DNA of 64,000 nt. It comes from Sanguibacter suarezii NBRC 16159 (GTDB lineage Bacteria > Actinomycetota > Actinomycetes > Actinomycetales > Cellulomonadaceae). Of the stretch, positions 43,588 to 53,009 are shown in pieces. Position 1 is the first letter of the stretch, and every line of letters begins with the position of its first letter. Made by a program: the position numbers and the translations under genes. Where the stretch lies: the NCBI RefSeq assembly GCF_001552735.1, contig NZ_BCRT01000008.1, positions 62,001 to 126,000 of the forward strand, read 5' to 3'. Under the pieces are notes generated by a model. The model had not been told where the DNA came from. It was given only the letters and a program-made list of their open reading frames with translations, and made no database searches.

Positions 43588-44799
43588 TCAGGCCCCCACG
43601 AGCCACGGCGTCGGGTCGTCGAGCACGTCCGCGAGGCTCGCCCGGGCGCCGCCGATCGTCGCCGCGCCGACGCCCACGGGCGCGCGGTCCACCATGAAGG
43701 ACGACCACGGCGCCGAGAGCACCCGGGTCTCGAGCTCGGCCAGGATGACCGGTTCCAGGAGGTCGGCGAGCTCGGAGTAGGCGCCGCCGAGCAGCACGGT
43801 CGGCACGTCGATGAGGTTGACGAAGTCGGCCAGCGCCGCACCCAGGGCGTGGCCGGCGCGGTCGAGGGCGGCGCTCGCGGGGCCGTCGCCGTCGGCGACG
43901 GCGCGCAGGAGGTCGGCCACCGAGGACCCCCGGGGCAGCCGCGCGGCGCGCAGCACCGCGTCGGTTCCGGCGTACTGCTCGAGGCAGCCGGTCGCCCCGC
44001 ACTGGCACAGCGGCCCGGCCGGGTCGACGACGACGTGCCCCAGCTCTCCGCTCCATCCGCGCCCGCCGAGGAAGAGCTCGCGGTCGAGCACGATCGCCGC
44101 GCCGATGCCGACGTCGGCGGAGACGTAGAGGAAGGAGCTGGCGGTCTGGGCCTCGGCGCCCAGCGCGGGCACCTGGGCGAGGGCGGCGAGCTTGGCCTCG
44201 TTGGCGATGGTGATCGGCGCGGACCCGGTGTGCGCGGCGATCGCGGACGTGTCCACGGGGGACAGCTCGGCCCAGCCGAGGTTGGGGGCGACGCGCAGGG
44301 TCGACGTCGCGGAGTCCACCAGGCCGGGCAGGGCGACGCGGACGCCAGCCAGCCGTGCGCCGTCGGCCACCGCGCGGGCGGCGGCCAGCAGCTCGGCGGT
44401 GAGCGCGCCGAGGCGGGCGAGCACGGCGGCGGGGTCGCTCGCGTGGAAGTCACCGGGGACGGTGGCGGTGGCCAGGGTGGCGCCGGTGAGGTCGAGCACG
44501 GTGCCGGCGAGGTAGCCGACGTTGACCTCGAGGCCGAGGGAGATGATCGTCCTGGGAGCCGGGGCGAGGGGGACCGCCGGGCGCCCGGCTCGGCGGGCGG
44601 GGGCGGGGGCGAGCTCGACGACGATCCGTGCCTCGATGAGCCGGTCCACGAGAGCGGACACGGTGGCGCGCGTCAGACCGGTCGCGGCGGCGACATCGGC
44701 TCGGGAGACTGGGGTGGGCGCGCCGAAGATCTCGCGGGCGACGAGCGCGATGTTCTGCTCGCGCAGCGAGTGCTGCCCGAGGGCGGGGGAGGCGGCCAT
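43588..44799 (-). CDS. xylR: ROK-family xylose repressor
   Basis: 403-aa ROK repressor. N-terminal winged helix SRADVAAATGLTRATVSALVDRLIEARIV (about 32-60), a sugar-kinase-like domain with LGLEVNVGYLAGTV, VRVALPGLVD and SADVGIGAAIV, and the ROK zinc motif CQCGATGCLEQ. It diverges from xylA with a large palindrome between them, the normal XylR arrangement. D-xylose is the expected inducer. AAGG precedes the ATG. Confidence 0.92.
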   Translation of the reverse strand: MAASPALGQHSLREQNIALVAREIFGAPTPVSRADVAAATGLTRATVSALVDRLIEARIVVELAPAPARRAGRPAVPLAPAPRTIISLGLEVNVGYLAGTVLDLTGATLATATVPGDFHASDPAAVLARLGALTAELLAAARAVADGARLAGVRVALPGLVDSATSTLRVAPNLGWAELSPVDTSAIAAHTGSAPITIANEAKLAALAQVPALGAEAQTASSFLYVSADVGIGAAIVLDRELFLGGRGWSGELGHVVVDPAGPLCQCGATGCLEQYAGTDAVLRAARLPRGSSVADLLRAVADGDGPASAALDRAGHALGAALADFVNLIDVPTVLLGGAYSELADLLEPVILAELETRVLSAPWSSFMVDRAPVGVGAATIGGARASLADVLDDPTPWLVGA

Positions 44800-44802
44800 G
44801 TG

Positions 44803-44831
44803 TTGACCTTACCGGTTTCCAGGGATAAGTT
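44803..44831 (+). promoter_or_regulatory. xylA promoter
   Basis: TTGACC (44803-44808), a 17-bp spacer and TAAGTT (44826-44831), a good housekeeping promoter match. The -10 is inside the left arm of the XylR palindrome, so bound repressor would occlude it. Confidence 0.65.
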
Positions 44832-44850
44832 CATCCATACAACTAATCCC
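44822..44850. promoter_or_regulatory. XylR operator palindrome
   Basis: GGGATAAGTT and AACTAATCCC are 10-bp arms (9 of 10 complementary) separated by 9 bases. The arms resemble the TTAGTT-type half-sites of known xylose operators. It overlaps the xylA -10 and lies 23 bp before the xylR start, so one site can regulate both directions. Confidence 0.8.
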
Positions 44851-44903
44851 TCGGGTGGGAACGATCCCCCTCGGCGGACCAGCTCTCGACGAGGAGAACT
44901 CAC

Positions 44904-46088
44904 GTGACGAACGCATCTGGAATCAACTACTCCTTCGGCCTGTGGACCGTGGGGTGGAACGCACAGGACCAGTTCGGTTCTGCCACCCGTCCCGCCCTCG
45001 ACCCGGCCGACTCCGTGCGCAAGCTCGCCGAGCTCGGCGCGTGGGGTTTCACGTTCCACGACGACGACGTCGTCCCCTTCGGCTCGGACGACGCCACGCG
45101 TGACCGCATCCTCGGCAAGCTGAAGACGGCCGCCGACGAGAGCAACATGACCATCGAGATGGTCACCACGAACCTGTTCAGCCACCCCGTCTTCAAGGAC
45201 GGCGGCTTCACGTCGAACGACCGTTCCGTGCGTCGCTTCGCGCTGCGCAAGGTGCTCCGCAACATCGACCTCACGGCCGAGCTCGGCGCCAAGACCTTCG
45301 TCATGTGGGGCGGGCGCGAGGGCGCTGAGTACGACGGCGCCAAGGACCTGCATGCCGCGCTCGAGCGCTACCGCGAGGGCATCGACCTCGTCGCCGGGTA
45401 CATCAAGGAACAGGGCTACGACATCAAGATCGCCCTCGAGCCCAAGCCCAACGAGCCCCGCGGCGACATCTTCCTCCCCACGATCGGCCACGCCCTCGGC
45501 TTCATCGCCGAGCTCGAGCACGGCGACATCGTCGGCCTCAACCCCGAGACCGGCCACGAGCAGATGGCAGGCCTGAACTACACGCACGGGCTCGCCCAGG
45601 CGCTGTGGTCGGGCAAGCTCTTCCACATCGACCTCAACGGTCAGCGCTCCATCAAGTTCGACCAGGACCTCGTCTTCGGTCACGGCGACCTGCTCTCGGC
45701 CTTCTTCACGGTCGACCTCGTCGAGAACGGCTTCCCGGGCACGCCGGACGGTCCCCGCTACACGGGCCCGCGCCACTTCGACTACAAGCCCTCGCGCACC
45801 GAGGTCGAGCGTGGAGTCTGGGACTCCGCCTCCGCCAACATGGAGATGTACGAGATGCTCGCCAAGAAGTCGGCCGAGTACCGTGCGGACCCCGAGGTGC
45901 AGGAGGCCTTCGAGACGGCCGGCATCTTCGAGCTCGCCACGCCGACGCTCAACCCGGGCGAGACCGTCACGGACCTGCTCGCCGACCGGTCGGCCTTCGA
46001 GGACTTCGACCCTGAGGCCGCCGCTCAGCGCGACTTCGGCTTCGTCCGCCTCAACCAGCTGGCTCTGCGCCACCTGATCGGGTCCTGA
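44904..46088 (+). CDS. xylA: Xylose isomerase
   Basis: 394-aa class I (actinobacterial) xylose isomerase converting D-xylose to D-xylulose. Active-site blocks: [12 protein letters not shown] (catalytic His 52), [20 protein letters not shown] (metal Glu, Lys), [20 protein letters not shown] and [12 protein letters not shown] (metal Asp), and HFDYKPSRT. Length matches Streptomyces-type enzymes (about 388). GTG start with GAGGAG upstream. Its stop shares a base with the xylB start (TGATG). Confidence 0.96.
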   Translation: MTNASGINYSFGLWTVGWNAQDQFGSATRPALDPADSVRKLAELGAWGFTFHDDDVVPFGSDDATRDRILGKLKTAADESNMTIEMVTTNLFSHPVFKDGGFTSNDRSVRRFALRKVLRNIDLTAELGAKTFVMWGGREGAEYDGAKDLHAALERYREGIDLVAGYIKEQGYDIKIALEPKPNEPRGDIFLPTIGHALGFIAELEHGDIVGLNPETGHEQMAGLNYTHGLAQALWSGKLFHIDLNGQRSIKFDQDLVFGHGDLLSAFFTVDLVENGFPGTPDGPRYTGPRHFDYKPSRTEVERGVWDSASANMEMYEMLAKKSAEYRADPEVQEAFETAGIFELATPTLNPGETVTDLLADRSAFEDFDPEAAAQRDFGFVRLNQLALRHLIGS

Positions 46089-47677
46089 TGACCGCGACCT
46101 TGCCGTCTGTGGGCGGCGCAGCTGAACCCTCCACCGCTCCTGCCGGCGCGCTCGTCGCCGGGGTCGACTCCTCGACCCAGTCGTGCAAGGTCGTCATCCG
46201 TGACGCGGAGACCGGAGCGCTCCTTCGCTCCGGCTCCGCGTCGCACCCCGACGGCACCGAGGTGGACCCCGCCGCATGGTGGACAGCCCTGGGTGCCGCC
46301 GTGGCCGCCGCCGGCGGCCTGCACGACGTCGCTGCCCTCGCCGTGGGCGGGCAGCAGCACGGCATGGTGCTGCTCGACGCCGACGGGGAGGTCATCCGTC
46401 CGGCGCTGCTGTGGAACGACAACCGCTCCGCCGGCTCCGCCGCCGACCTCATCCGTGACCTCGGCGCGCTCACCGGCGGCTCGGGGGAGCAGGCCTGGGC
46501 CGATGCGGTCGGCACCGTCCCGGTGGCCTCCCTCACCGTGACCAAGCTGCGCTGGGTCGCCGAGCACGAGCCCGAGAACGCCGCTCGGATCGCCGCCGTG
46601 TGCCTGCCGCACGACTGGCTGACCTGGCAGATCTCCGGTGCGGGCGGGGTACCGGGCGCCGCCCGGGACCTCAGCGCGCTGACCACCGACCGGTCTGACG
46701 CCTCGGGTACCGGGTACTACTCCGCCGCCACGGGCGCCTACCGCTTCGACCTGCTCGACCTCGCCCTGGGGGAGGGCGCCTCGGCAGGGATCACCCTGCC
46801 GCGGGTGCTCGGTCCGGCCGAGTCAGGCGGGTCGGTCGACGTCGCGGTGCTCGCCGAGGCTCTCGGCACCCCCGCGCCGGAGGCGGTCGCTCCTGACCAG
46901 CAGGAGGCCGGCAACCCGGCCTCGGCGACGGCGGGACAGATCGTGCTGGGCGCGGGCGCCGGGGACAACGCCGCCGCAGCGCTCGGCCTCGGCATGGCAA
47001 CGGGCGACGTGGCCGTCTCGATCGGCACGTCCGGAGTCGTCTCGGCGATCTCGCCCGTACCGTCCGCGGACGGCTCCGGCCTGGTCGCCGGATTCTCCGA
47101 CGCGACCGGTGCGTACCTGCCGCTGGCCTGCACGCTCAACGCCAGCCGGGTGCTCGACGCCACGGCGCGGATGCTCGGCATCGACCACGCCGAGCTGTCC
47201 GCGCTCGCGCTCTCCGCACCCCCCGGCGCGGACGGGCTGGTCCTCGTCCCCTACCTGGAGGGCGAGCGCACCCCCAACCGTCCCGACGCCACCGGCACCC
47301 TGCACGGGATGCGGCTGGCGAACATGACGTCCGCGCACCTGGCCCGGGCAGCGGTCGAGGGCATGCTGTGCGGCCTGGCCGACGGCCTCGACGCGCTGGT
47401 CGCCCAGGGCGCCGAGGTCTCGCGGCTGCTGCTGATCGGCGGCGGCGCGAAGTCCGAGGCGGTTCGCGAGATCGCCCCGCAGGTCTTCGGCCTCCCGGTC
47501 GAGGTCCCGCCCGTCGGCGAGTACGTGGCCGACGGCGCAGCGCGCCAGGCGGCGTGGGTGCTGGCCGGCGGGGAGCAGGCCCCGGCCTGGCCTGCGGCGT
47601 CGGGCACGACGGTGCACTCGGCGACGGCTGAGCCGATCATCCGGGCGCAGTACGCCGCGGTCCGCGACCTCGTCTGA
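46088..47677 (+). CDS. xylB: Xylulokinase
   Basis: 529-aa FGGY kinase producing xylulose-5-phosphate. [15 protein letters not shown] (about 21-35) is the phosphate loop. [13 protein letters not shown] and [15 protein letters not shown] hold the substrate and catalytic Asp region; [13 protein letters not shown] and [15 protein letters not shown] are in the second domain. About 20 extra residues precede the usual N-terminus. It is translationally coupled to xylA and ends before a strong terminator. Confidence 0.94.
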   Translation: MTATLPSVGGAAEPSTAPAGALVAGVDSSTQSCKVVIRDAETGALLRSGSASHPDGTEVDPAAWWTALGAAVAAAGGLHDVAALAVGGQQHGMVLLDADGEVIRPALLWNDNRSAGSAADLIRDLGALTGGSGEQAWADAVGTVPVASLTVTKLRWVAEHEPENAARIAAVCLPHDWLTWQISGAGGVPGAARDLSALTTDRSDASGTGYYSAATGAYRFDLLDLALGEGASAGITLPRVLGPAESGGSVDVAVLAEALGTPAPEAVAPDQQEAGNPASATAGQIVLGAGAGDNAAAALGLGMATGDVAVSIGTSGVVSAISPVPSADGSGLVAGFSDATGAYLPLACTLNASRVLDATARMLGIDHAELSALALSAPPGADGLVLVPYLEGERTPNRPDATGTLHGMRLANMTSAHLARAAVEGMLCGLADGLDALVAQGAEVSRLLLIGGGAKSEAVREIAPQVFGLPVEVPPVGEYVADGAARQAAWVLAGGEQAPAWPAASGTTVHSATAEPIIRAQYAAVRDLV

Positions 47678-47704
47678 GCGTGGCCTGACCGACGCTGAGC
47701 ACAC

Positions 47705-47744
47705 CGACGGCCGCCGGCCCCTGCCAGGGGGACGGCGGCCGTCG
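47705..47744. terminator. Terminator after xylB
   Basis: An 11-bp stem, CGACGGCCGCC/GGCGGCCGTCG, encloses a second small stem CCCCT/AGGGG. It lies 28 bp after the xylB stop and before the converging exporter gene, so it can act on both strands. Confidence 0.7.
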
Positions 47745-47766
47745 CGCATGCCGGTGATGGTGCCTG

Positions 47767-49536
47767 TCAGCGGCGCTGGCGCTCCTGGAGCCGGGCGTAC
47801 CGGCCGTTCATCTCCATGAGCTCCTCGTGGCTGCCGATCTCGACGATGTGTCCTGCGTCGAGCACGACGATCCGGTCCGCGCCGCGGATGGTGGAGAGCC
47901 GGTGCGCCACGACGAGGGTGGTCCGGCCATGCATCAGACGATCGAGGGCGTCCTGGACCAGGGCCTCGGACTCCGAGTCGAGCGCGGAGGTCGCCTCGTC
48001 CAGCAAGAGGATGCGGGGGTCGCGGACGAGAGCCCGAGCGATCGCGATCCGTTGCCGCTGCCCACCGGAGAGCCGCGCGCCGCGCTCGCCCACGAAGGTG
48101 CCCCAGCCGTCGGGGAGCGCGTCGACGATCTCCGCGGCGTTCGCGTCCTCGAGAGCCTGGCGGACGAGATGGTCCGGCACCTCGGCGAGGCCGTACGTGA
48201 TGTTGTCCCGGATGGAGCCCTCGAAGAGGACCGACTCCTGAGGAACCACGGATACGTGCCGCCGGAAGGTCCGCAGGTCCAGCGTCGCGGCGTCCACACC
48301 GTCGATGAGGAGCCGTCCGCTCGTGGGACGCACGAAGCCGAGGGTGAGGTTGAGCATCGTCGACTTCCCCGAGCCGGAGCGGCCTACGAAGGCGACCGTC
48401 TCTCCTGATCTGATGTCCAGGGTGACGTCTGTCAGCGCGTGCCCGTGGGCGTCCGGGTACCGGAACCCCACCCGGTCGAACCGCAGGTCGCCCGTGACCG
48501 AGGTCACCGCCCGCTTGCCTGCGTTCTCCTCGAGGTCGGGCTCCGTGAGCACCTCGGCGATGGAGCGCACGGACTCAAGCCCCTTGTAGGCGATCGGCAG
48601 GACCATGAGCACCTGGGTGACGCCGCCGGTGATCAGTCCGAAGTAGGCAGACAGCTGGACCACCTCGCCGGCCGTGATCTCGACCCGACCTGTCACCGCA
48701 GCCAGCGCGCCGAGCATCAAGCACCCGACACTCAGCATCTGCAGGACGACCCACGAGAGCGACTGGAACCGCCCGTTGAGCAGATCCAGACGGTACCCGG
48801 ACGTGCGTACGCCCTCGGCGCCCTCCGCGATCCTGGCTTGCGCCGTCGCCTCGAGTCCGTGCGCCCGGGTGATGGGGAGCAGCGTGGCCATCTCACCGAC
48901 CCGAGAGGAGAACGCCTCGACGTCGAGACGGAAGGCCTCGTTGCGTTCCCGGGACCGGCGCGCGATGGCCGACCGGATGACGACGGCGATCGGGATCGTC
49001 AGCGCGTAGACGGGCAGGAACTGTGGCACGGACAACGCGGTCATGATGAGCGCACCCATGACGACGGTCGTCTGCGCCAGGATCGGGTGCGTCACCTGCT
49101 GCAGCATGAGCTCGATGTTCTCGACGTCTCGTACGACCTTCGTCTGGACCAGGGATGCCGAGGTCCGGTGGTGGAAGCCGATCGAGAGGCTCTGCAGCCG
49201 TTCGGTCAGGGCGTTGCGAAGGTCCGCGCCGATCTGGCGCACGGCTCCCATGAAGAGCTTGGTGTACAGGACATGGGTCGGGTAGTTCTGCAGGAGCGCG
49301 ACGAAGGCCACGGCAGCCCACAGGGCCAGGTCTCTCGGTGGACCGCCCACGACGACGATGTCGATGACGTGGGCGGTCACCACGGGCATGAGCCACTGGG
49401 GGGAGTCCTTGAGAGGGAAGACCAGCACTGCCCCGATCACCCGGGAGCGGTGACGGCGCACGAGGCCGAGCACTGCGCGCAGGGGGTGGTTCGCGTCGAT
49501 CTCGGGGATGGGTTGCTGCTCACGGGGAAGTCTCAT
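47767..49536 (-). CDS. ABC exporter, fused membrane and ATPase domains
   Basis: 589-aa half-transporter of the type I exporter (MsbA/lipid-multidrug) class. Membrane domain (about 25-320) with helices such as LMPVVTAHVIDIVVV and TVVMGALIMTALSV. The ATPase domain (350-589) has Walker A GRSGSGKSTM, Q-loop VPQESVLFEGSI, signature LSGGQRQRIAIARAL, Walker B ILLLDEATSALDSE and H-loop VAHRL. ATG 49536 with GAGG upstream is preferred over an in-frame start at 49674 that lacks exporter similarity. It is divergent from the sugar importer. Substrate unknown. Confidence 0.9.
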   Translation of the reverse strand: MRLPREQQPIPEIDANHPLRAVLGLVRRHRSRVIGAVLVFPLKDSPQWLMPVVTAHVIDIVVVGGPPRDLALWAAVAFVALLQNYPTHVLYTKLFMGAVRQIGADLRNALTERLQSLSIGFHHRTSASLVQTKVVRDVENIELMLQQVTHPILAQTTVVMGALIMTALSVPQFLPVYALTIPIAVVIRSAIARRSRERNEAFRLDVEAFSSRVGEMATLLPITRAHGLEATAQARIAEGAEGVRTSGYRLDLLNGRFQSLSWVVLQMLSVGCLMLGALAAVTGRVEITAGEVVQLSAYFGLITGGVTQVLMVLPIAYKGLESVRSIAEVLTEPDLEENAGKRAVTSVTGDLRFDRVGFRYPDAHGHALTDVTLDIRSGETVAFVGRSGSGKSTMLNLTLGFVRPTSGRLLIDGVDAATLDLRTFRRHVSVVPQESVLFEGSIRDNITYGLAEVPDHLVRQALEDANAAEIVDALPDGWGTFVGERGARLSGGQRQRIAIARALVRDPRILLLDEATSALDSESEALVQDALDRLMHGRTTLVVAHRLSTIRGADRIVVLDAGHIVEIGSHEELMEMNGRYARLQERQRR

Positions 49537-49613
49537 GACCGCCTCTCTGCGGTGGAGGTACGCGAGTGACCGGCGGTGGTACACGCCACCCAGAGGCGTG
49601 GGCGCCGGTTGCG

Positions 49614-49643
49614 CGACGGTAACTCTAACCGTTGAGAGAATTG
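49614..49643 (-). promoter_or_regulatory. Motif shared with importer upstream region
   Basis: Read on the minus strand this contains ATTCTCTCAACGGTTAGAGTTACC. It closely matches ATTGTCTAAGGGTTAGTGTTACT at 49723-49745 on the plus strand, allowing one gap. The two copies point outward towards the divergent exporter and importer genes. They may be paired operators or promoters. Confidence 0.45.
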
Positions 49644-49722
49644 TGTGCTGCCGTCCGGGCATATCACGGCACACTGACCCAGAACCGTGACCTCTTCGTG
49701 ATCTTGCTCACTTCGCCAGGGG

Positions 49723-49745
49723 ATTGTCTAAGGGTTAGTGTTACT
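49723..49745 (+). promoter_or_regulatory. Candidate operator upstream of sugar importer
   Basis: Contains CTAAGGGTTAG (49728-49738), a short palindrome with 4-bp arms, within the motif shared with 49614-49643. It lies about 75 bp before the solute-binding protein gene. The ROK protein at 55591 is the likeliest ligand, by position only. Confidence 0.4.
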
Positions 49746-49816
49746 CCCGTACGGGCTTCAGGTGGCGCCGACGATGGAGTGGCGCCAGCACACACACCGC
49801 AGAGAGGCGGAAGAAG

Positions 49817-51106
49817 ATGAGTTCGACCGGAAGACGAGGCAAGTCGGCCTGGATCGCAGGCGTGGCAGTGCTCAGCATGATCTCGCTCGCAGCGTGCAGC
49901 TCGGATGGTGACGGCGGCTCGGACGGGTCGACCTTGTCCATGGTCGTGTGGGGCGGCGACGTCGACAAGGCCGCGTATCAGGAGCGCATCGACCTGTTCG
50001 AGGCCTCTCAGGACGAGATCAAGATCAAGCTGCAGCTCATCCCGGGCGACAAGTACGAGCAGAAGGTCCAGACCATGATCGCCGGTGGCGACGGCCCGGA
50101 CATCATGCAGGTCGCCGAGGGTGTCAACGTCTATTCCTCGAAGAACCAGATCATCCCGCTCGACGAGCTGATCGCGGACGCCGGTCTCGACCTCGAGGAG
50201 CGGTTCGGCCCGGTCGGCAGCCTCTACTCCTACGAGGACAGCGTCTACGCGATCCCCGACCGCTCTGGCGCCATGATCGTGTACTACAACAAGGACCTCT
50301 TCGACGCCGCCGGCGTGGAGTACCCGACCGCCGAGTGGACGACCGAGGACGCGCAGGCTGCGATGGAGAAGCTCACCATCCCCGGCCAGCAGTGGGGCTT
50401 CGGCGGAGCAGGCTGGTGGCCGCAGTGGTGGAGCTTCGCCTACCAGAACGGTGGCGCGATCATCGACGACGAGGGTCGCCCCGCGGCCAACTCCCCAGAG
50501 GTCGTCGATGCACTGCAGTGGGCCAACGACCTCGTCCACGTGCACAAGGTGGTGCCGTCCACCTCCGACTATGCGGACATGGGTCCTGACATGGGTGGTG
50601 ACCCGGCGTTCGCAGCGCAGAAGGTCGCCATGAACACCACCGGGTTCTGGGCGATCAACACGCTCCTCGAGGCCGACTTCAACTGGGACATCGCGCCGAT
50701 GTGGCACGACGAGGAGCAGGCTGTCGCCGCCTTCGGCTCGGGTCTGGCGATCTCTCGCGACAGCAAGAAGTCGGAACAGGCCTTCCAGGCGATCGACTTC
50801 CTCACGGACGCCGAAGCCCAGACCGTGATCATCGACAAGGCGCAGGACGTGCCCGCCAACCTCGCTGTGCAGAGCTCCGAGGCGTTCCTCAAGCCGGAGT
50901 GGGCAACCCGAGAGGTCAACATGGCGGCCTTCGGGGAGTCGTCCGCCTTCGTCTTCCGTTCCCCGCTCATCCCTGAGTGGAACGAGATGCAGGCCGCGTT
51001 CGCCGACAACCTGGGCACGTTCTGGAACCAGGGTGGTGACGCAGCGGAGCAGCTGACCCTGATCCAGGGCAAGCTCGAGTCGGTCCTCGGGTCGTCGAGC
51101 CGATGA
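49817..51106 (+). CDS. Sugar ABC transporter solute-binding lipoprotein
   Basis: 429-aa family-1 extracellular sugar-binding protein. Signal peptide with lipobox LAAC (Cys 27), so it is a lipoprotein at the outer face of the membrane. TLSMVVWGGDVDKAAYQERI, GDGPDIMQVAEG and YAIPDRSGAMIVYYNKDLFDAAG are typical of oligosaccharide binders, as are the aromatic residues WWPQWWSF. GGAAGAAG precedes the ATG. It is the first gene of an importer-glycosidase operon and overlaps permease 1 by ATGA. Galactosides are the inferred ligand. Confidence 0.92.
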   Translation: MSSTGRRGKSAWIAGVAVLSMISLAACSSDGDGGSDGSTLSMVVWGGDVDKAAYQERIDLFEASQDEIKIKLQLIPGDKYEQKVQTMIAGGDGPDIMQVAEGVNVYSSKNQIIPLDELIADAGLDLEERFGPVGSLYSYEDSVYAIPDRSGAMIVYYNKDLFDAAGVEYPTAEWTTEDAQAAMEKLTIPGQQWGFGGAGWWPQWWSFAYQNGGAIIDDEGRPAANSPEVVDALQWANDLVHVHKVVPSTSDYADMGPDMGGDPAFAAQKVAMNTTGFWAINTLLEADFNWDIAPMWHDEEQAVAAFGSGLAISRDSKKSEQAFQAIDFLTDAEAQTVIIDKAQDVPANLAVQSSEAFLKPEWATREVNMAAFGESSAFVFRSPLIPEWNEMQAAFADNLGTFWNQGGDAAEQLTLIQGKLESVLGSSSR

Positions 51107-52077
51107 CTGCTGTCGACATAGCGGCACCTGGCACGGCGGGGGCGCAGGCTCCCCGCCGTGCCGGGCGGCGGGGCGGTGCTCGTCCCAGGCTGACCAAGCG
51201 AGGCCGCAGCGAGGCCCTCGCGTTCTGGTTGTTCATCTCACCGTGGCTCATCGGGTTCGTCGGCTTCCTGCTCGGACCCATGATCGCGTCGGTCTACATC
51301 TCGTTGACCGAGTGGGACTCCTTCACGCCAGCAGAGTTTGTCGGTCTCGACAACTACACCAGGGCCCTCACCGATGACCCGGTCTTCTGGAAGGCGCTCG
51401 GGAACACCTTCTACTACGCGCTCGTCTCGGTGCCCCTGGGACTGGTCATCGGAGTCTGGCTGGCCAACCTCCTCAACAAGAAGATCCGCGGCCGCAAGTT
51501 CTTCCGCACCATGATCTATCTGCCCACGCTGGTGCCGCTCGTGGCCACCGCGATGGTCTTCAAGATGGTGCTCGCGCCGTCCGGCCCGCTCAACGACCTG
51601 CTCGGCATCTTCGGTGTCGAGGGGCCGTCCTGGCTGCTCGACCCGAACTGGGTCAAGCCCGCCCTCGTCGTGCTCTCCGCGTGGGGAGCCGGCGGAGCCA
51701 CGGTGCTCCTGCTGTCAGCGATGAACGGCATCCCGCGAGAGTTCTACGAGGCTGCGGAGATCGACGGCGCGGGTCCGATGCGCCAGTTCTGGGCGATCAC
51801 ATTCCCGCAGATCACTCCGATCATCTTCTTCAACCTCATCATGGGGCTCATCGGAGCGTTCCAGATATTCAGCCAGGTCTACATCCTCACGGCAGGTGGT
51901 CCCGACAACGCGAGCATGACGATCGTGCCGCTCCTGTTCCGTGAGGCGTTCTCCTTCTACCACTTCGGGTACGCGTCGGCGATCGCGTGGCTCTTGTTCA
52001 TCGTCATCATCGGATTCACTGCGATCGCGTTCCGGACGTCGCGCAGCTGGGTCTTCTACGAGACGGAGGTGCGGTGA
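51103..52077 (+). CDS. Sugar ABC transporter permease (MalF-like)
   Basis: 324-aa inner-membrane permease with six helices after a basic N-terminal tail. It has the ATPase-docking loop EAAEIDGAGPMRQFWAITFPQITP. First helix FWLFISPWLIGFVGFLLGP. Overlaps the binding-protein gene at the start and the second permease at the stop (TGATG). No ATPase gene is present in this locus, so it probably uses a shared MsiK-like ATPase encoded elsewhere, as is usual in Actinobacteria. Confidence 0.92.
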   Translation: MTAVDIAAPGTAGAQAPRRAGRRGGARPRLTKRGRSEALAFWLFISPWLIGFVGFLLGPMIASVYISLTEWDSFTPAEFVGLDNYTRALTDDPVFWKALGNTFYYALVSVPLGLVIGVWLANLLNKKIRGRKFFRTMIYLPTLVPLVATAMVFKMVLAPSGPLNDLLGIFGVEGPSWLLDPNWVKPALVVLSAWGAGGATVLLLSAMNGIPREFYEAAEIDGAGPMRQFWAITFPQITPIIFFNLIMGLIGAFQIFSQVYILTAGGPDNASMTIVPLLFREAFSFYHFGYASAIAWLLFIVIIGFTAIAFRTSRSWVFYETEVR

Positions 52078-53009
52078 TGGCCGTAGAAATCCAGGTCCCG
52101 CCCGTGGCCACCCAGGCCGACGGGCCGCGCTCTTCGAAGACCACCGGGTCAGCGCGGACGCTCAAGGCCTTCCGCGCGTCCCCGTACAGCTACGCGGTCC
52201 TCATTCTCGTGTCGACGGTGTTCTTCGTGCCGTTCATCCTCATGTTCTCGATCGCTCTCTCGAGCGACGCGACGAGCGCGAAGAACCTCTTCACGATCAT
52301 CCCGAGCGAGTTCGAGTGGTCGAACTTCTCGCACGTGTTCAGTGCTACCGGGCTCCCTGTAGGCCGGTTCATCCTCAACTCGGTGATCATCGCGACCGTG
52401 TCCGCTGTCGGGCAGGTCATCTCCTCCTCGCTCGTCGGATATGCCTTCGCACGGCTGCGGGCGCCCGGGAAGAGCTTCATGTTCATGGTCGTGCTCGCCA
52501 CGATGATGATCCCCTCGCAGATCACGATGATCCCCCAGTTCCTGCTGTTCAAGGAGCTCGGCTGGGTGAATACCTTCCTGCCGCTCATCATCCCGAACTT
52601 CTTCACGAACGCGTTCAACGTCTTCCTCGTGAGGCAGTTCGTCTCGCGGATCTCGGGGGAGCTCGACGAGGCGGCGCAGGTTGACGGGCTCGGCTACTTC
52701 GGCATCTACCGCCGGATCATCCTGCCGATGATGTGGCCCATCCTCACCGCGATCGCGATCTTCACGCTCACCGCGAGCTGGGGCGACTTCATGGGTCCGC
52801 TCATCTACCTGAACAAGGAGGAGATGATGCCGTTGGCCCTCGGTCTGCAGTACATGACCTCGACGAGCAACGCCATGCAGCTACCACCGTGGAACCTCGT
52901 CATGGTCGGGTCGATCCTGCTGACGGTCCCGATGATCTGTATCTACTACCTAGGCCAGAAGTACCTCTACGAGATGAACGTCTCTGGCGGAAGCGCAGGT
53001 GTGAAGTGA
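52077..53009 (+). CDS. Sugar ABC transporter permease (MalG-like)
   Basis: 310-aa permease with six helices (first VLILVSTVFFVPFILMFSIAL) and the docking loop DEAAQVDGLGYFGIYRRIILPMMWP. A GTG three bases upstream is an alternative start. It partners the preceding permease. Its stop overlaps the GTG start of the following glycosidase, so import and hydrolysis are translationally coupled. Confidence 0.92.
   Translation: MAVEIQVPPVATQADGPRSSKTTGSARTLKAFRASPYSYAVLILVSTVFFVPFILMFSIALSSDATSAKNLFTIIPSEFEWSNFSHVFSATGLPVGRFILNSVIIATVSAVGQVISSSLVGYAFARLRAPGKSFMFMVVLATMMIPSQITMIPQFLLFKELGWVNTFLPLIIPNFFTNAFNVFLVRQFVSRISGELDEAAQVDGLGYFGIYRRIILPMMWPILTAIAIFTLTASWGDFMGPLIYLNKEEMMPLALGLQYMTSTSNAMQLPPWNLVMVGSILLTVPMICIYYLGQKYLYEMNVSGGSAGVK

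Noticed and set aside
49537-49674. Upstream extension of the ABC exporter to 49674
   Set aside because: The extra 46 residues lack transporter similarity and overlap the regulatory motif; ATG 49536 has a better ribosome-binding site.
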